The notes under the pieces are model-generated. The model was given only the letters and a program-made list of their open reading frames with translations. It was not told the DNA's origin and made no database searches. Made by a program: the position numbers and the translations under genes. Shown in pieces: positions 44,433 through 52,211 of a stretch of 64,000 bases of DNA. Positions within the stretch are counted from its first letter, which is position 1; each line of letters starts with the position of its first letter. Source of the DNA: Pseudarthrobacter polychromogenes (GTDB lineage: Bacteria > Actinomycetota > Actinomycetes > Actinomycetales > Micrococcaceae); NCBI RefSeq assembly GCF_014644495.1, contig NZ_BMKU01000008.1, positions 1 to 64,000 of the forward strand. Reading direction: 5' to 3'.

Positions 44433-45212
44433 TTGACTGTCTTTCCCCAGCAGGCACAGAGCCCGTTCAACCCGGACGAACACCGGGTTGGGCGGGTGCT
44501 CTGTTTTGCGGCGCACCCCGACGACATCGATTTTGGTGCTGCCGGCACCATCGCTGCCTGGACGGCGGCGGGCGTCCAGGTCAGCTACTGCATCATGACC
44601 GACGGCGACGCGGGCGGCTTTGATCCCGTGCACCGAGCCGACATCATCGCCCTTCGCGACGCCGAACAGCGCCGTGCCGCCGAACTGGTGGGGGTTACCG
44701 ACATCCATTACCTCCACCAGCGGGACGGCTACCTTGAACCGTCTCACGAGGTGATGAAGGGCGTGGTGAGGCTGATCCGGGAACTCCGTCCCGACGTCGT
44801 GCTGTCCATGCACCCGGAACGGAACTGGAAGCGCATCCAGAAGAGCCACCCGGACCACCTCGCGGTGGGTGAGGCCGTTACCCGCGCCGTGTACCCTGCC
44901 GTGGAAAACCCGTTCGCCTACCCGGAACTCGCCGAGGCCGGCCTGGACGCCTACAAACTCCCGTGGCTGTGGCTTTACGCCGGGCCCGAGGAGCGGGAAA
45001 ACCACTTCGTGGATGTCACGGAGCACGTGGAGTCCAAGCTCGGGGCGATCCACGTCCACGTCAGCCAGCACCCCGACGTGGACGCCATGGAAGCAACGGT
45101 CCGGCAGGGCATGCAGGCCAACGCTGCCCGTGCAGGCCTTGCGGACGGCAGGAGCGCTGAGGCCTTCCACGTGGTGGCGGTCAACGGGCCCGGAACCATC
45201 GCCGGCTTCTGA
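44433..45212 (+). CDS. PIG-L family (LmbE-like) deacetylase
   Basis: 259 aa, taking TTG 44433 as start (AAAGG about 9 nt upstream, 4 nt after the etfA stop). The zinc site is AAHPDDIDFGAAGT, with the third ligand in KSHPDHLAVGEA. Members remove N-acetyl groups from GlcNAc-linked substrates; MshB and Mca of mycothiol metabolism belong here. The short length and position beside etfA do not identify a substrate, so a mycothiol role is only one possibility. A bidirectional hairpin separates it from rskA. Confidence 0.87.
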   Translation: MTVFPQQAQSPFNPDEHRVGRVLCFAAHPDDIDFGAAGTIAAWTAAGVQVSYCIMTDGDAGGFDPVHRADIIALRDAEQRRAAELVGVTDIHYLHQRDGYLEPSHEVMKGVVRLIRELRPDVVLSMHPERNWKRIQKSHPDHLAVGEAVTRAVYPAVENPFAYPELAEAGLDAYKLPWLWLYAGPEERENHFVDVTEHVESKLGAIHVHVSQHPDVDAMEATVRQGMQANAARAGLADGRSAEAFHVVAVNGPGTIAGF

Positions 45213-45228
45213 GCACGCTGCACACGAA

Positions 45229-45269
45229 AGCGCCCCGCTCCTTCCCTTGACGGAATGGAACGGGGCGCT
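45229..45269. terminator. Hairpin between the PIG-L gene and rskA (convergent)
   Basis: AGCGCCCCG (45229-45237) pairs with CGGGGCGCT (45261-45269), followed on the plus strand by CTTT. Confidence 0.7.
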
Positions 45270-45294
45270 CTTTGCGTCTTGCCCGGCTTCTGCG

Positions 45295-46200
45295 TTATGC
45301 CCCCAGCGGGGCAGCGGCAACGGTGGGCAGGGTGGGGGACTGGGAGCCGCCTGCCGGCTCAACAGTGATCCCGAGCGCTGCGGCAGAGGAGATCCCCTCC
45401 ACCACGGCGGGCTTGGACAGGGCTTCCTCATCCATCAGGCCCTGGGACACCGGTGCCGAGCCGTCCTTGGGGATCAGCCACATCTGGTAAACCTTCCCCG
45501 CCGGCGGGGCGGGAACGCCGTTCATCTTGACGACGGCGGCATCCTCCGATGAGGAGATCAGGAGGGTCGCTGTACCGCCTCCCGCTACGTCCACCGATGC
45601 TTCCCGCAGGTCACCGGCCCGGACCACCTGGTTCAGGGGATCATTCTGGTCTGCCAGGTAGGACCCCACGCCTACACCGCCCAAAGCTATGGCGGCGGCA
45701 GCCGCGACTCCGGCGAGCCAGCGCCGGGCGCCTCCGGGCCGGCGCCGTTCCTCGCGGCGCTGCCGGGCCTGGGCGAGCTCGTCTCCGCCGGCAGGCTGCG
45801 CACCGGCTGGCTGCCCGGATGCCGGCTGCCGCGGCGCGAACTGTCCTCCTGCAATCTGTCCTGAGGCAGGTGGGGCCGAGGTATTTGAGTCCGGCCCGCT
45901 GCCCTGGACAGGCAGTTGGGCGACGATACGGTCGAAAAGGTCAGCCGGAGGCTGCTCCTCGACGCGGAAGGTCCTTACGAGGGTTTCCCTTGCCTGGCGC
46001 ACCCGGTCGAAGAACTCGGTCCGTTCCGCTTCCGGCGCGGCCGACATGTACTGTTCGATCGCCCGGCGTTCCTCTTCAGTTACCGCATCCAGGGCATAAA
46101 GTTCGGCCAGGTCCACCGCCCGGCCGGAAGCCAGGTCCATGGCAACGGTGTCGCCAAACGAGCCGGAACGGCCATTGCGGCCGCTGTTGGTTTCAGTCAT
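45295..46200 (-). CDS. rskA: Anti-sigma-K factor RskA
   Basis: 301 aa. The start directly abuts the sigma-factor stop, indicating coupled synthesis. The cytosolic N terminus has the zinc-less anti-sigma fold seen in RskA (LAELYALDAVTEEERRAIEQYM). A 60-residue Pro/Gly/Gln-rich linker, a membrane helix (161-182) and an extracytoplasmic RskA domain follow (GVPAPPAGKVYQMWLIPKDGSAPVSQG). It should hold SigK at the membrane until regulated proteolysis releases it. The triggering signal is unknown here; in mycobacteria RskA responds to redox-related cues. Confidence 0.92.
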   Translation of the reverse strand: MTETNSGRNGRSGSFGDTVAMDLASGRAVDLAELYALDAVTEEERRAIEQYMSAAPEAERTEFFDRVRQARETLVRTFRVEEQPPADLFDRIVAQLPVQGSGPDSNTSAPPASGQIAGGQFAPRQPASGQPAGAQPAGGDELAQARQRREERRRPGGARRWLAGVAAAAAIALGGVGVGSYLADQNDPLNQVVRAGDLREASVDVAGGGTATLLISSSEDAAVVKMNGVPAPPAGKVYQMWLIPKDGSAPVSQGLMDEEALSKPAVVEGISSAAALGITVEPAGGSQSPTLPTVAAAPLGA

Positions 46201-46809
46201 CTAACTCACCCCCAGACAGGTCTTCAGTCGGATCAATCCATCGCGGATACGGGATTTAATGGTGGGAACTGCGGCGTTCAGGCGTTCGGCAACTTCCCGG
46301 TAGGTGAGGCCCCCGTAGTACGCCAGGCGCACAGACTCCTGTTGCGTTTCGGTCAGTGTCTCCAAACACCGCACCACGGCCTCCGCCTCCAGCCTGCTTC
46401 CCACCTGGTCCGCCACGGAGTCGTGGTCGATGTCCTGGGTGCTGGCGCCGTACTTGGCCTCGCGGTCAGTGGAGGACTGCGAGGAACGGACCCTGTCCAC
46501 GGCCCGCCGGTGCGAAATGGTCATCAGCCAGGAGAGCGGGCTCCCTGCTTTGGGGTCGAACTTGGATGCGTTCTGCCACACCTGGAGGAAGACCTCCTGT
46601 GTGGTGTCCTCGCTGAGTTCGGGATCGATCAGGACCCTGCGGGCCATGCCGAAAACGCGGCGGGACGTCAGCTGGTAAAACTCGGCAAAGGCCGCCTGGT
46701 CACCCCGGCCTATGCTTTCCAGCAGGACTGAAAGCCGGTGGCTGAGGTCGGCCGGAGGGTCTGACACCGCGGCCTGGGCCTCGGAGTGTGGCGCGTTGGG
46801 GGTTTCCAT
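46201..46809 (-). CDS. sigK: ECF RNA polymerase sigma factor SigK
   Basis: 202 aa from ATG 46809; a GTG one codon upstream (46812) is equally possible and lies 5 nt after a TATGCT -10 (46823-46818), suggesting a leaderless message. Region 2 is seen in AFAEFYQLTSRRVFGMARRVL and SEDTTQEVFLQVWQNASKFDP, with SPLSWLMTISHRRAVDRVR for promoter melting. Region 4 is QQESVRLAYYGGLTYREVAERLNAAVPTIKSRIRDGLIRL. It pairs with the adjacent RskA. The frame is open farther upstream, but that part is not sigma-like. Confidence 0.93.
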   Translation of the reverse strand: METPNAPHSEAQAAVSDPPADLSHRLSVLLESIGRGDQAAFAEFYQLTSRRVFGMARRVLIDPELSEDTTQEVFLQVWQNASKFDPKAGSPLSWLMTISHRRAVDRVRSSQSSTDREAKYGASTQDIDHDSVADQVGSRLEAEAVVRCLETLTETQQESVRLAYYGGLTYREVAERLNAAVPTIKSRIRDGLIRLKTCLGVS

Positions 46810-46817
46810 CACTACCA

Positions 46818-46823
46818 AGCATA
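46818..46823 (-). promoter_or_regulatory. -10 element of sigK
   Basis: TATGCT in minus sense, 5 nt before a GTG and 8 nt before the ATG start. Confidence 0.4.
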
Positions 46824-47004
46824 AGTCTCCCGGCCGTGAATCCTCAGCAGTACCGCCGTGGCTGCTGCGGGAGGTCCTGGATCTTGACTCCAGCAATGTC
46901 ACCTGCAGCTCCTCCAACGCCTGGGAATGTTGTCGGAAGTGATTCGGAACAGCTGCCCGGATGGATTGGCCGGGTGTGCAGAGAAGTTGCCGGCTTCTGC
47001 GGGG

Positions 47005-47472
47005 TCAGATTTTGGCGCCGGCAAAGCCCTGCTGGCGCCAGGCCTCGTACACGGCGATGGACGCGGCGTTGGCCAGGTTCAGAGAACGCAGGGCCGGCAG
47101 CATGGGCAGCCGCACCGTGGCCGTCACATGGGGATCGGCCTTCAGTTCCGGCGGCAGCCCCACGGATTCACGGCCGAACATTAGGACGTCGCCCGGCTGG
47201 TAGGAAATATCGGTGTAGCTGGCGGTTCCGTCAGAAGTGAAGGCGTAGACCCGCTCCGGTTGCAGGTGCTTCCACGCATCCTCGATGCTGGGGTGCACGG
47301 TGACGACGGCAAGATCGTGGTAATCCAGCCCGGCACGGCGGAGCTTCGCGTCTGAGAAATCGAACCCCAGCGGTTCCACGAGGTGCAGTTCGGCGCCGGT
47401 AATGGCTGCGAGCCGGATGGCGTTGCCGGTATTGCCGGGGATTTCGGGGGCGTGGAAAAGGATGCGGAACAC
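47005..47472 (-). CDS. trmL: tRNA (cytidine/uridine-34 2'-O)-methyltransferase TrmL
   Basis: 155 aa, GTG start. A small SPOUT enzyme consisting only of the catalytic domain. Motifs: APEIPGNTGNAIRLA (motif 1), FGRESVGLP (motif 2) and LPMLPALRSLNLANAASIAVYEAWRQ (motif 3, the trefoil-knot AdoMet site). It methylates the wobble base 34 ribose of tRNA-Leu isoacceptors in E. coli. A TAGGAT -10 lies exactly 6 nt before the GTG. It lies 22 nt downstream of the J-domain gene on the same strand. Confidence 0.94.
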   Translation of the reverse strand: MFRILFHAPEIPGNTGNAIRLAAITGAELHLVEPLGFDFSDAKLRRAGLDYHDLAVVTVHPSIEDAWKHLQPERVYAFTSDGTASYTDISYQPGDVLMFGRESVGLPPELKADPHVTATVRLPMLPALRSLNLANAASIAVYEAWRQQGFAGAKI

Positions 47473-47478
47473 CGTCCC

Positions 47479-47484
47479 ATCCTA
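47479..47484 (-). promoter_or_regulatory. -10 element of trmL (leaderless)
   Basis: TAGGAT in minus sense, exactly 6 nt before the GTG at 47472. Confidence 0.55.
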
Positions 47485-47494
47485 GCCACCGTTG

Positions 47495-48445
47495 TCAGTG
47501 CATGCCGCGCAGCAGCCTGGCCAGCACCGGAACATTCACCGAGTTGGGCGCGGGCCCGGACGCAAGGAATTCCTTCAGCCCGCGCACCATCCCTGCCGCG
47601 TTAACCACCTGCACGGCCTCGAGGGCACCGGCTGAACGGCTGTGGTTGTCTATCACCGGCTCGTGGAGGTTGCCGCCAGGGTTGAGCACCACGGTCCAGC
47701 CCGTGACGTTCAGTTCCGGGAAGATGTCCTGCATGGCCCGAACAACGTGCGCGAGCTGCGGCGGGGCAATGGAGCGGCCCCCGTGGTTCAGTGTATGCCC
47801 GTCCCAGGCATAGGCGCCCTTGGGCAGCAGCATGGAGCCGACCAGCGCCAGCCGGTAGCCGGACAGGACGGCGTGGTCGATGTGGCTGTTGTCGGCAGGG
47901 GACTGGAGGCCGTTGATCAGGCGTGCGGCCGGGATGGCCGGCAGGATTTGCCGGGTCAGGAGCTGGACCGTGCGCATCTCCCGCTGGATGCGTGCCTCGG
48001 CCCCGAAAATACCGCGTTTGCGTGGCATGCCGTGCACCTGCTGGCGGGCGACTGCCAGGGGAATCAGCGGAACCTCGCCGGAAGGGGCATCCTCATACTG
48101 CGGGACGTACACAGGGGGGTCGCCGGCGGTGTTGCGGACGTTGCCTTGCCGGTGCACTGTGGCCGACGCGCGACTGCCCGCCGGTGGCGCGTCGAAATGC
48201 GCCTCCGTGTCCGCGTCCTCGTTGCGCAGCGTGCCGGCGGCGTAGGAGCGGTCGTAGGCTTTCCTGCGGGTGGGGTCGATAAGGGTTTCGTAGGCACGCG
48301 TCACCTGCCGGAACGCGGCGGCATCACCGCCGTGATCAGGATGGGCCGTCCGGGCAGCCCGGCGGTAGGCCACCTTGATCTCCTTCTCCGTGGCCGTTAC
48401 GGCCACGCGAAGTACCTGGTAATAGGAGCTGCTGCTCTCGGTCAA
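47495..48445 (-). CDS. J-domain protein with an unassigned C-terminal domain
   Basis: 316 aa from TTG 48445, which has GGATGAGGG just upstream. Residues 8-70 are a J domain with the HPD motif (35-37), YYQVLRV and AFRQVTRAYETLIDPTRRKAYD; it should stimulate an Hsp70 ATPase. There is no Gly/Phe or zinc-finger region, so it is not DnaJ itself. Residues about 130-316 form a second domain (LALVGSMLLPKGAYAWDGHTLNHGG, IFPELNVTGWTVVLNP) that I do not recognise with confidence; a degenerate nuclease-related (NERD-like) fold is one guess. DnaK is not in the window. Confidence 0.8.
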   Translation of the reverse strand: MTESSSSYYQVLRVAVTATEKEIKVAYRRAARTAHPDHGGDAAAFRQVTRAYETLIDPTRRKAYDRSYAAGTLRNEDADTEAHFDAPPAGSRASATVHRQGNVRNTAGDPPVYVPQYEDAPSGEVPLIPLAVARQQVHGMPRKRGIFGAEARIQREMRTVQLLTRQILPAIPAARLINGLQSPADNSHIDHAVLSGYRLALVGSMLLPKGAYAWDGHTLNHGGRSIAPPQLAHVVRAMQDIFPELNVTGWTVVLNPGGNLHEPVIDNHSRSAGALEAVQVVNAAGMVRGLKEFLASGPAPNSVNVPVLARLLRGMH

Positions 48446-48592
48446 GCCCTCATCCTTCTCTTGGTATGGCCAGTCTTCGCAGGTAGCCCGGTCCGCACAG
48501 TTTAACGGCCTGTCCTGAACAACGACGCTCCGGGCCTCCAGGGTTCCCCGAGTCCCCGCGGACCGGGTGCGGGCGCCGCAGGCAAGTGCATT

Positions 48593-48598
48593 TAGACT
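48593..48598 (+). promoter_or_regulatory. -10 element ahead of the lipoprotein gene
   Basis: TAGACT. Transcription would begin about 48605, leaving a leader of about 48 nt with a ribosome site (GGGGCAGGA, 48638-48646). Confidence 0.45.
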
Positions 48599-48652
48599 CA
48601 TGCATGCGCGGCCGTCCCGGCTGCGGCTGAACGTATTGGGGCAGGAATGGAT

Positions 48653-49345
48653 ATGCCGACGACGGCGGGAACGGCTGACAGGGCCAGGCGGCGGGTGGCG
48701 CCGGTGCTGGCAGCCGCAATGGGAGCTCTGCTGGTTGGCGGCTGCAGCGTGGAGGTGCGGGACCCTGCAGCTCCGCAACCTGTCGCCAGCACGCCGGGGT
48801 TTGCCACCCCCACCATTACGCCTGGCCACGATGCTGCCGCCGTGGCCGCGCAGGACCTTCCCTTTGCCGCCGGCGGCAGCCTTGCCCCCGGCACGCCCGT
48901 AGGCATCGGGGACGGACTGAAGGAAGCCCCGGGATGGAAGGCCGTCGCCGGCAGCGTGGCCGCCGAAGCCCGCTACGAGAAGGAAGACGGCTGCCTGGTG
49001 GCAGCCAGGGTGCGCACCAGCCAGGCTGCCCTGGTCCGGGGCGACGACAGGGAATCCACCGTTGCACTTTTTGAGTATCTGGACCCGTCCATCCTGCCCG
49101 GCTACCTGAACACGGAGACACTGCGGTGGGGCGCGGACCCGGCAGGGCCCGGCAGGACCGTCGAGGTCCTGGCCCTGGAACAGGCAGCCCAGCCGGCTGG
49201 AAGGGCAACTGCGGTGCTCGCCAGGCTGTTCGGCACGGCCGGGTCATCCGTCTACATCTCCCTCGCGTGCCCGGACGCTGCCGCGCTCGCAGGGGCGAGG
49301 GCCGACGTCGCACGTTTCCTGCCGGTGATCCCGCCGTCCGCCTAG
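48653..49345 (+). CDS. Predicted lipoprotein of unknown function
   Basis: 230 aa from ATG 48653, which has AGGA at 6 nt; the ATG at 48647 is too close to that site. A basic start (DRARRR) and hydrophobic stretch lead to the lipobox VGGC, giving lipid-modified Cys31. The mature part is Ala/Gly/Pro-rich and then globular (ALFEYLDPSILPGYLNTETLRWG). No family is recognised. It lies 46 nt before the cysteine desulfurase gene, but that gene appears to have its own promoter. Confidence 0.75.
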   Translation: MPTTAGTADRARRRVAPVLAAAMGALLVGGCSVEVRDPAAPQPVASTPGFATPTITPGHDAAAVAAQDLPFAAGGSLAPGTPVGIGDGLKEAPGWKAVAGSVAAEARYEKEDGCLVAARVRTSQAALVRGDDRESTVALFEYLDPSILPGYLNTETLRWGADPAGPGRTVEVLALEQAAQPAGRATAVLARLFGTAGSSVYISLACPDAAALAGARADVARFLPVIPPSA

Positions 49346-49379
49346 CTGAGGACGGCGCCTGCCCGGCAGGGTGGGCCGG

Positions 49380-49385
49380 TAGAAT
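49380..49385 (+). promoter_or_regulatory. -10 element of the cysteine desulfurase gene (leaderless)
   Basis: TAGAAT, exactly 6 nt before the GTG at 49392. Confidence 0.6.
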
Positions 49386-49391
49386 TGCAGG

Positions 49392-50621
49392 GTGCCCGTT
49401 TACCTCGATCATGCAGCAACCACCCCCCTTGCACCTGAGGCGCTGGCCGCGCTGACCCGTGAACTGGCCCGCACCGGAAACCCGTCCTCGCTGCACGGTT
49501 CCGGCCGGCGGGCGCGCCGTGCCGTGGAGGACGCCCGGGAGGCTGTTGCTGCCGCCGCGGGAGCGCACCCGTCGGAAGTCATTTTCACCTCGGGCGGTAC
49601 GGAGGCTGACAACCTTGCCGTGAAGGGGCTGTACTGGTCCCGCGTGGCTGACGTGCCCGCGCGGCGCCGCGTCCTCTGCTCCGCCGTCGAACACCATGCA
49701 GTCCTGGACACGGTGGAGTGGCTGGAACGCCACGAAGGCGCCGAGGTGGTCTGGCTGCCGGTGGACAGCGACGGAGTGGTGGACCTCGCCGTCCTTGACG
49801 CTGAACTTTCCCGTGACCCGGGCACCATCGCCCTGGTTACCGTGATGTGGGCCAACAACGAGGTGGGCACCATCCAGCCCATCAGCAGGATCGTGGAGCT
49901 GGCGCACGCCGCCGGGGTCCCCGTGCACTCGGACGCGGTCCAGGCGTTCGGTTCCCTCCCCCTGGATTTCAAGGCCTCAGGCCTTGACGCCATGTCCATT
50001 TCCGGCCACAAGATCGGCGGCCCGGTTGGGGTGGGTGCGCTCCTGTTGGGGCGGTCCGTGAAACTTACCCCCGTCCAGCACGGCGGAGGCCAGGAAAGGG
50101 ACGTCCGCTCGGGCACCCTGGACACGGCGTCGATCGCAGCCTTCGCCGCTGCCGCTGAGAAGGCCGCAGCCACCCTGGGCGCCGAGTCCACACGCATTGC
50201 GGGCCTCCGCGACCGGCTGATTGACGGTGTCCTGGAACGGGTTCCGGAAGCCGTCCTGCGCGGTGCCGCCGGAAACGGCCGGCTCCCCGGCAACGCGCAT
50301 TTCACTTTTCCCGGCTGCGAGGGGGATTCCCTGCTGTTCCTCCTGGACCTGGCCGGCGTGGAGTCATCCACCGGTTCGGCCTGCACGGCGGGTGTGCCCA
50401 GGCCTTCCCACGTTCTGCTGGCCATGGGCCTGGACGAGGAGACGGCGCGGGGCGCGCAGCGGTTCACCCTGGGCCATGCCTCGGTGGAGGGCGACGTCGA
50501 CGCCCTCCTGGCCGCGCTGCCTGACGCCTATGCCCGGGCGCGGCAGGCGGGGATGGCCGGGCACGAGTCCAGCATCCAGACCGCAGGAACGCTTGCGCGC
50601 CGGCCCCTCAACGGCGGCTGA
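49392..50621 (+). CDS. Cysteine desulfurase (IscS/NifS family)
   Basis: 409 aa, GTG start. A PLP enzyme that takes sulfur from cysteine as a persulfide. It begins [16 protein letters not shown]. Lys207 in [15 protein letters not shown] binds PLP, and Cys331 in [10 protein letters not shown] is the sulfur carrier in a long flexible loop (class I). The next gene is mnmA, its expected sulfur acceptor for 2-thiouridine in tRNA, as in M. tuberculosis iscS-trmU (Rv3025c-Rv3024c). No scaffold protein or SUF genes are nearby. The C terminus has a poorly conserved extension of about 30 residues. Confidence 0.94.
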   Translation: MPVYLDHAATTPLAPEALAALTRELARTGNPSSLHGSGRRARRAVEDAREAVAAAAGAHPSEVIFTSGGTEADNLAVKGLYWSRVADVPARRRVLCSAVEHHAVLDTVEWLERHEGAEVVWLPVDSDGVVDLAVLDAELSRDPGTIALVTVMWANNEVGTIQPISRIVELAHAAGVPVHSDAVQAFGSLPLDFKASGLDAMSISGHKIGGPVGVGALLLGRSVKLTPVQHGGGQERDVRSGTLDTASIAAFAAAAEKAAATLGAESTRIAGLRDRLIDGVLERVPEAVLRGAAGNGRLPGNAHFTFPGCEGDSLLFLLDLAGVESSTGSACTAGVPRPSHVLLAMGLDEETARGAQRFTLGHASVEGDVDALLAALPDAYARARQAGMAGHESSIQTAGTLARRPLNGG

Positions 50622-50841
50622 CGGAGGCCGGCCTGACGGGGCTCTGTGCTGAGGCCGTAGAATAGATAGGCAAGGATCGTTTCCGGGAGCCTGCCTGCCC
50701 TAAGAATCAGCCCCAAGAATCAGCGCCGGAAATTGGCGCCGGGACCCAGCGTCCTTATCCAGCGCCGCCACCCAGCGCAGCCAGCCCGCGTACGTCAGCC
50801 AGCACCGGCCCGGAGCCGGGAAAACCCGAGGGAAAGCCACC
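50622..50841. other. 220-bp region with the mnmA promoter and leader
   Basis: No gene is seen. TAGAAT at 50658-50663 is a likely -10, and CTGACG (50633-50638) is a weak -35 with a long 19-bp spacer. The leader of about 170 nt contains small repeats (AAGAATCAG twice near 50703-50722; CAGCGCCG copies) and ends with GAGGGAAAG before the ATG. Confidence 0.4.
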
Positions 50842-51984
50842 ATGCGAGTTCTAGCAGCCATGAGCGGCGGAGTCGACTCCGCCGTCGCCGCCGCCCGCGC
50901 CGTCGAGGCGGGGCATGACGTCGTCGGCGTCCACCTGGCGCTCTCGCGCATGCCCGGCACGCTCCGCACCGGAAGCCGCGGCTGCTGCACCATCGAGGAC
51001 TCCCGCGATGCGTGGCGCGCCTGCGACGTCCTTGGCATCCCGTACTACGTCTGGGACTTCTCCGAGCGGTTCAAGGAAGACGTTGTCCAGGACTTCATCG
51101 ATGAGTACGCCGCCGGCCGCACCCCCAACCCCTGCATGCGGTGCAACGCGCGGATCAAGTTCGCCGCGCTCCTGGAAAAAGCCATCGCCCTGGGGTTCGA
51201 CGCCGTGTGCACCGGACACTACGCCAAGGTCATCGAGGATGCCGACGGTAACCGCGAGCTCCACCGCGCCGCTGACTGGGCCAAGGACCAGAGCTACGTC
51301 CTGGGCGTCCTGACGCACGAGCAGCTCAAACACTCCATGTTCCCGCTGGCCGAGACACCTTCCAAAGCTGAAGTCCGTGCTGAGGCTGAACGCCGCGGAC
51401 TCTCGGTGGCCAACAAGCCGGACAGCCATGACATCTGCTTCATCCCTGACGGTGACACCGCGGGATGGCTTGCCGAAAAGATCGACATGTCCACCGGGGA
51501 CATCGTGGACGAAACCGGCACAAAGGTCGGCGAGCACCCGGGCGCCAACGCCTTCACCGTGGGCCAGCGCCGCGGCCTGAAACTGGGCACGCCCGCCGCC
51601 GACGGGAAGCCCCGCTTCGTCCTGGAGATCCGGCCCAAGGAAAACAAGGTGGTAGTAGGCCCGGAGGCCCTGCTGGCCATCGACGAGATCCGCGGCATCA
51701 AGGTCTCCTGGGCAGGACTGCCCATCGCCGAAGTGGAGACGGGCGGGGAATTCGACTGCCACGCCCAGGTCCGTGCCCACGGCGACCCCGTGCCCGCGAC
51801 GGCACGCATGGAAGTGACAGGCCACGGCGGGGACGCCGCCGCCGCCGGCCAGCTGGTCGTCCGGCTCACCACCCCGCTGCGGGGAGTGGCCCCGGGCCAG
51901 ACGATTGTCCTTTACCAGGGCAGCCGGGTGCTGGGCCAGGCAACCATCGACGCCGCCCGCTCGCTTCAGCGCGCCGAGCTCTAA
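50842..51984 (+). CDS. mnmA: tRNA-specific 2-thiouridylase MnmA
   Basis: 380 aa. It installs 2-thio on wobble uridine 34 of Glu, Gln and Lys tRNAs. The ATP PP-loop [10 protein letters not shown] starts at residue 8. The two catalytic cysteines are Cys98 (in NPCMRCN) and Cys199 (in [10 protein letters not shown]). [13 protein letters not shown] and [11 protein letters not shown] are further family motifs. Sulfur most likely comes from the adjacent cysteine desulfurase. A hairpin terminator follows. Confidence 0.96.
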   Translation: MRVLAAMSGGVDSAVAAARAVEAGHDVVGVHLALSRMPGTLRTGSRGCCTIEDSRDAWRACDVLGIPYYVWDFSERFKEDVVQDFIDEYAAGRTPNPCMRCNARIKFAALLEKAIALGFDAVCTGHYAKVIEDADGNRELHRAADWAKDQSYVLGVLTHEQLKHSMFPLAETPSKAEVRAEAERRGLSVANKPDSHDICFIPDGDTAGWLAEKIDMSTGDIVDETGTKVGEHPGANAFTVGQRRGLKLGTPAADGKPRFVLEIRPKENKVVVGPEALLAIDEIRGIKVSWAGLPIAEVETGGEFDCHAQVRAHGDPVPATARMEVTGHGGDAAAAGQLVVRLTTPLRGVAPGQTIVLYQGSRVLGQATIDAARSLQRAEL

Positions 51985-52000
51985 ACCAGCATGTCCCCAG

Positions 52001-52027
52001 CACCGCCCCGGTTCCGCCGGGGCGGTG
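52001..52027 (+). terminator. Terminator of mnmA
   Basis: CACCGCCCCGG (52001-52011) with CCGGGGCGGTG (52017-52027) around TTCCG, then a T-rich stretch (TTGTTGGTTGT). Confidence 0.85.
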
Positions 52028-52065
52028 TTGTTGGTTGTACCGTGGCTGCGGGGGCAATCAGGTAA

Positions 52066-52089
52066 ATTTTGTGTCTCAACTCACAAAAT
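52066..52089. promoter_or_regulatory. Palindrome upstream of the peptide-binding protein gene, candidate operator
   Basis: ATTTTGTG (52066-52073) and CACAAAAT (52082-52089) form a perfect 8-bp inverted repeat with an 8-bp spacer. It lies just upstream of a TTGACT (52105-52110) that could be the -35. AT-rich arms in a GC-rich genome stand out. Confidence 0.45.
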
Positions 52090-52211
52090 GGTCCGGGATG
52101 AGTGTTGACTCTCTGATTGAATCTAGGCATCAGCACCGCGCGCTTCCCGCCTGAGCAAATGCACCCATCAGCGGTCGGCGGGCGCGCACTCATCGAACAG
52201 AAAGTTCTTAG

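Noticed and set aside
48604..48630. 8-codon reading frame (with one Cys) starting 5 nt after the TAGACT -10 before the lipoprotein gene, possibly a leaderless attenuator peptide
   Set aside because: Only one Cys, no conservation evidence, and the lipoprotein gene has a good ribosome site of its own; chance is more likely.
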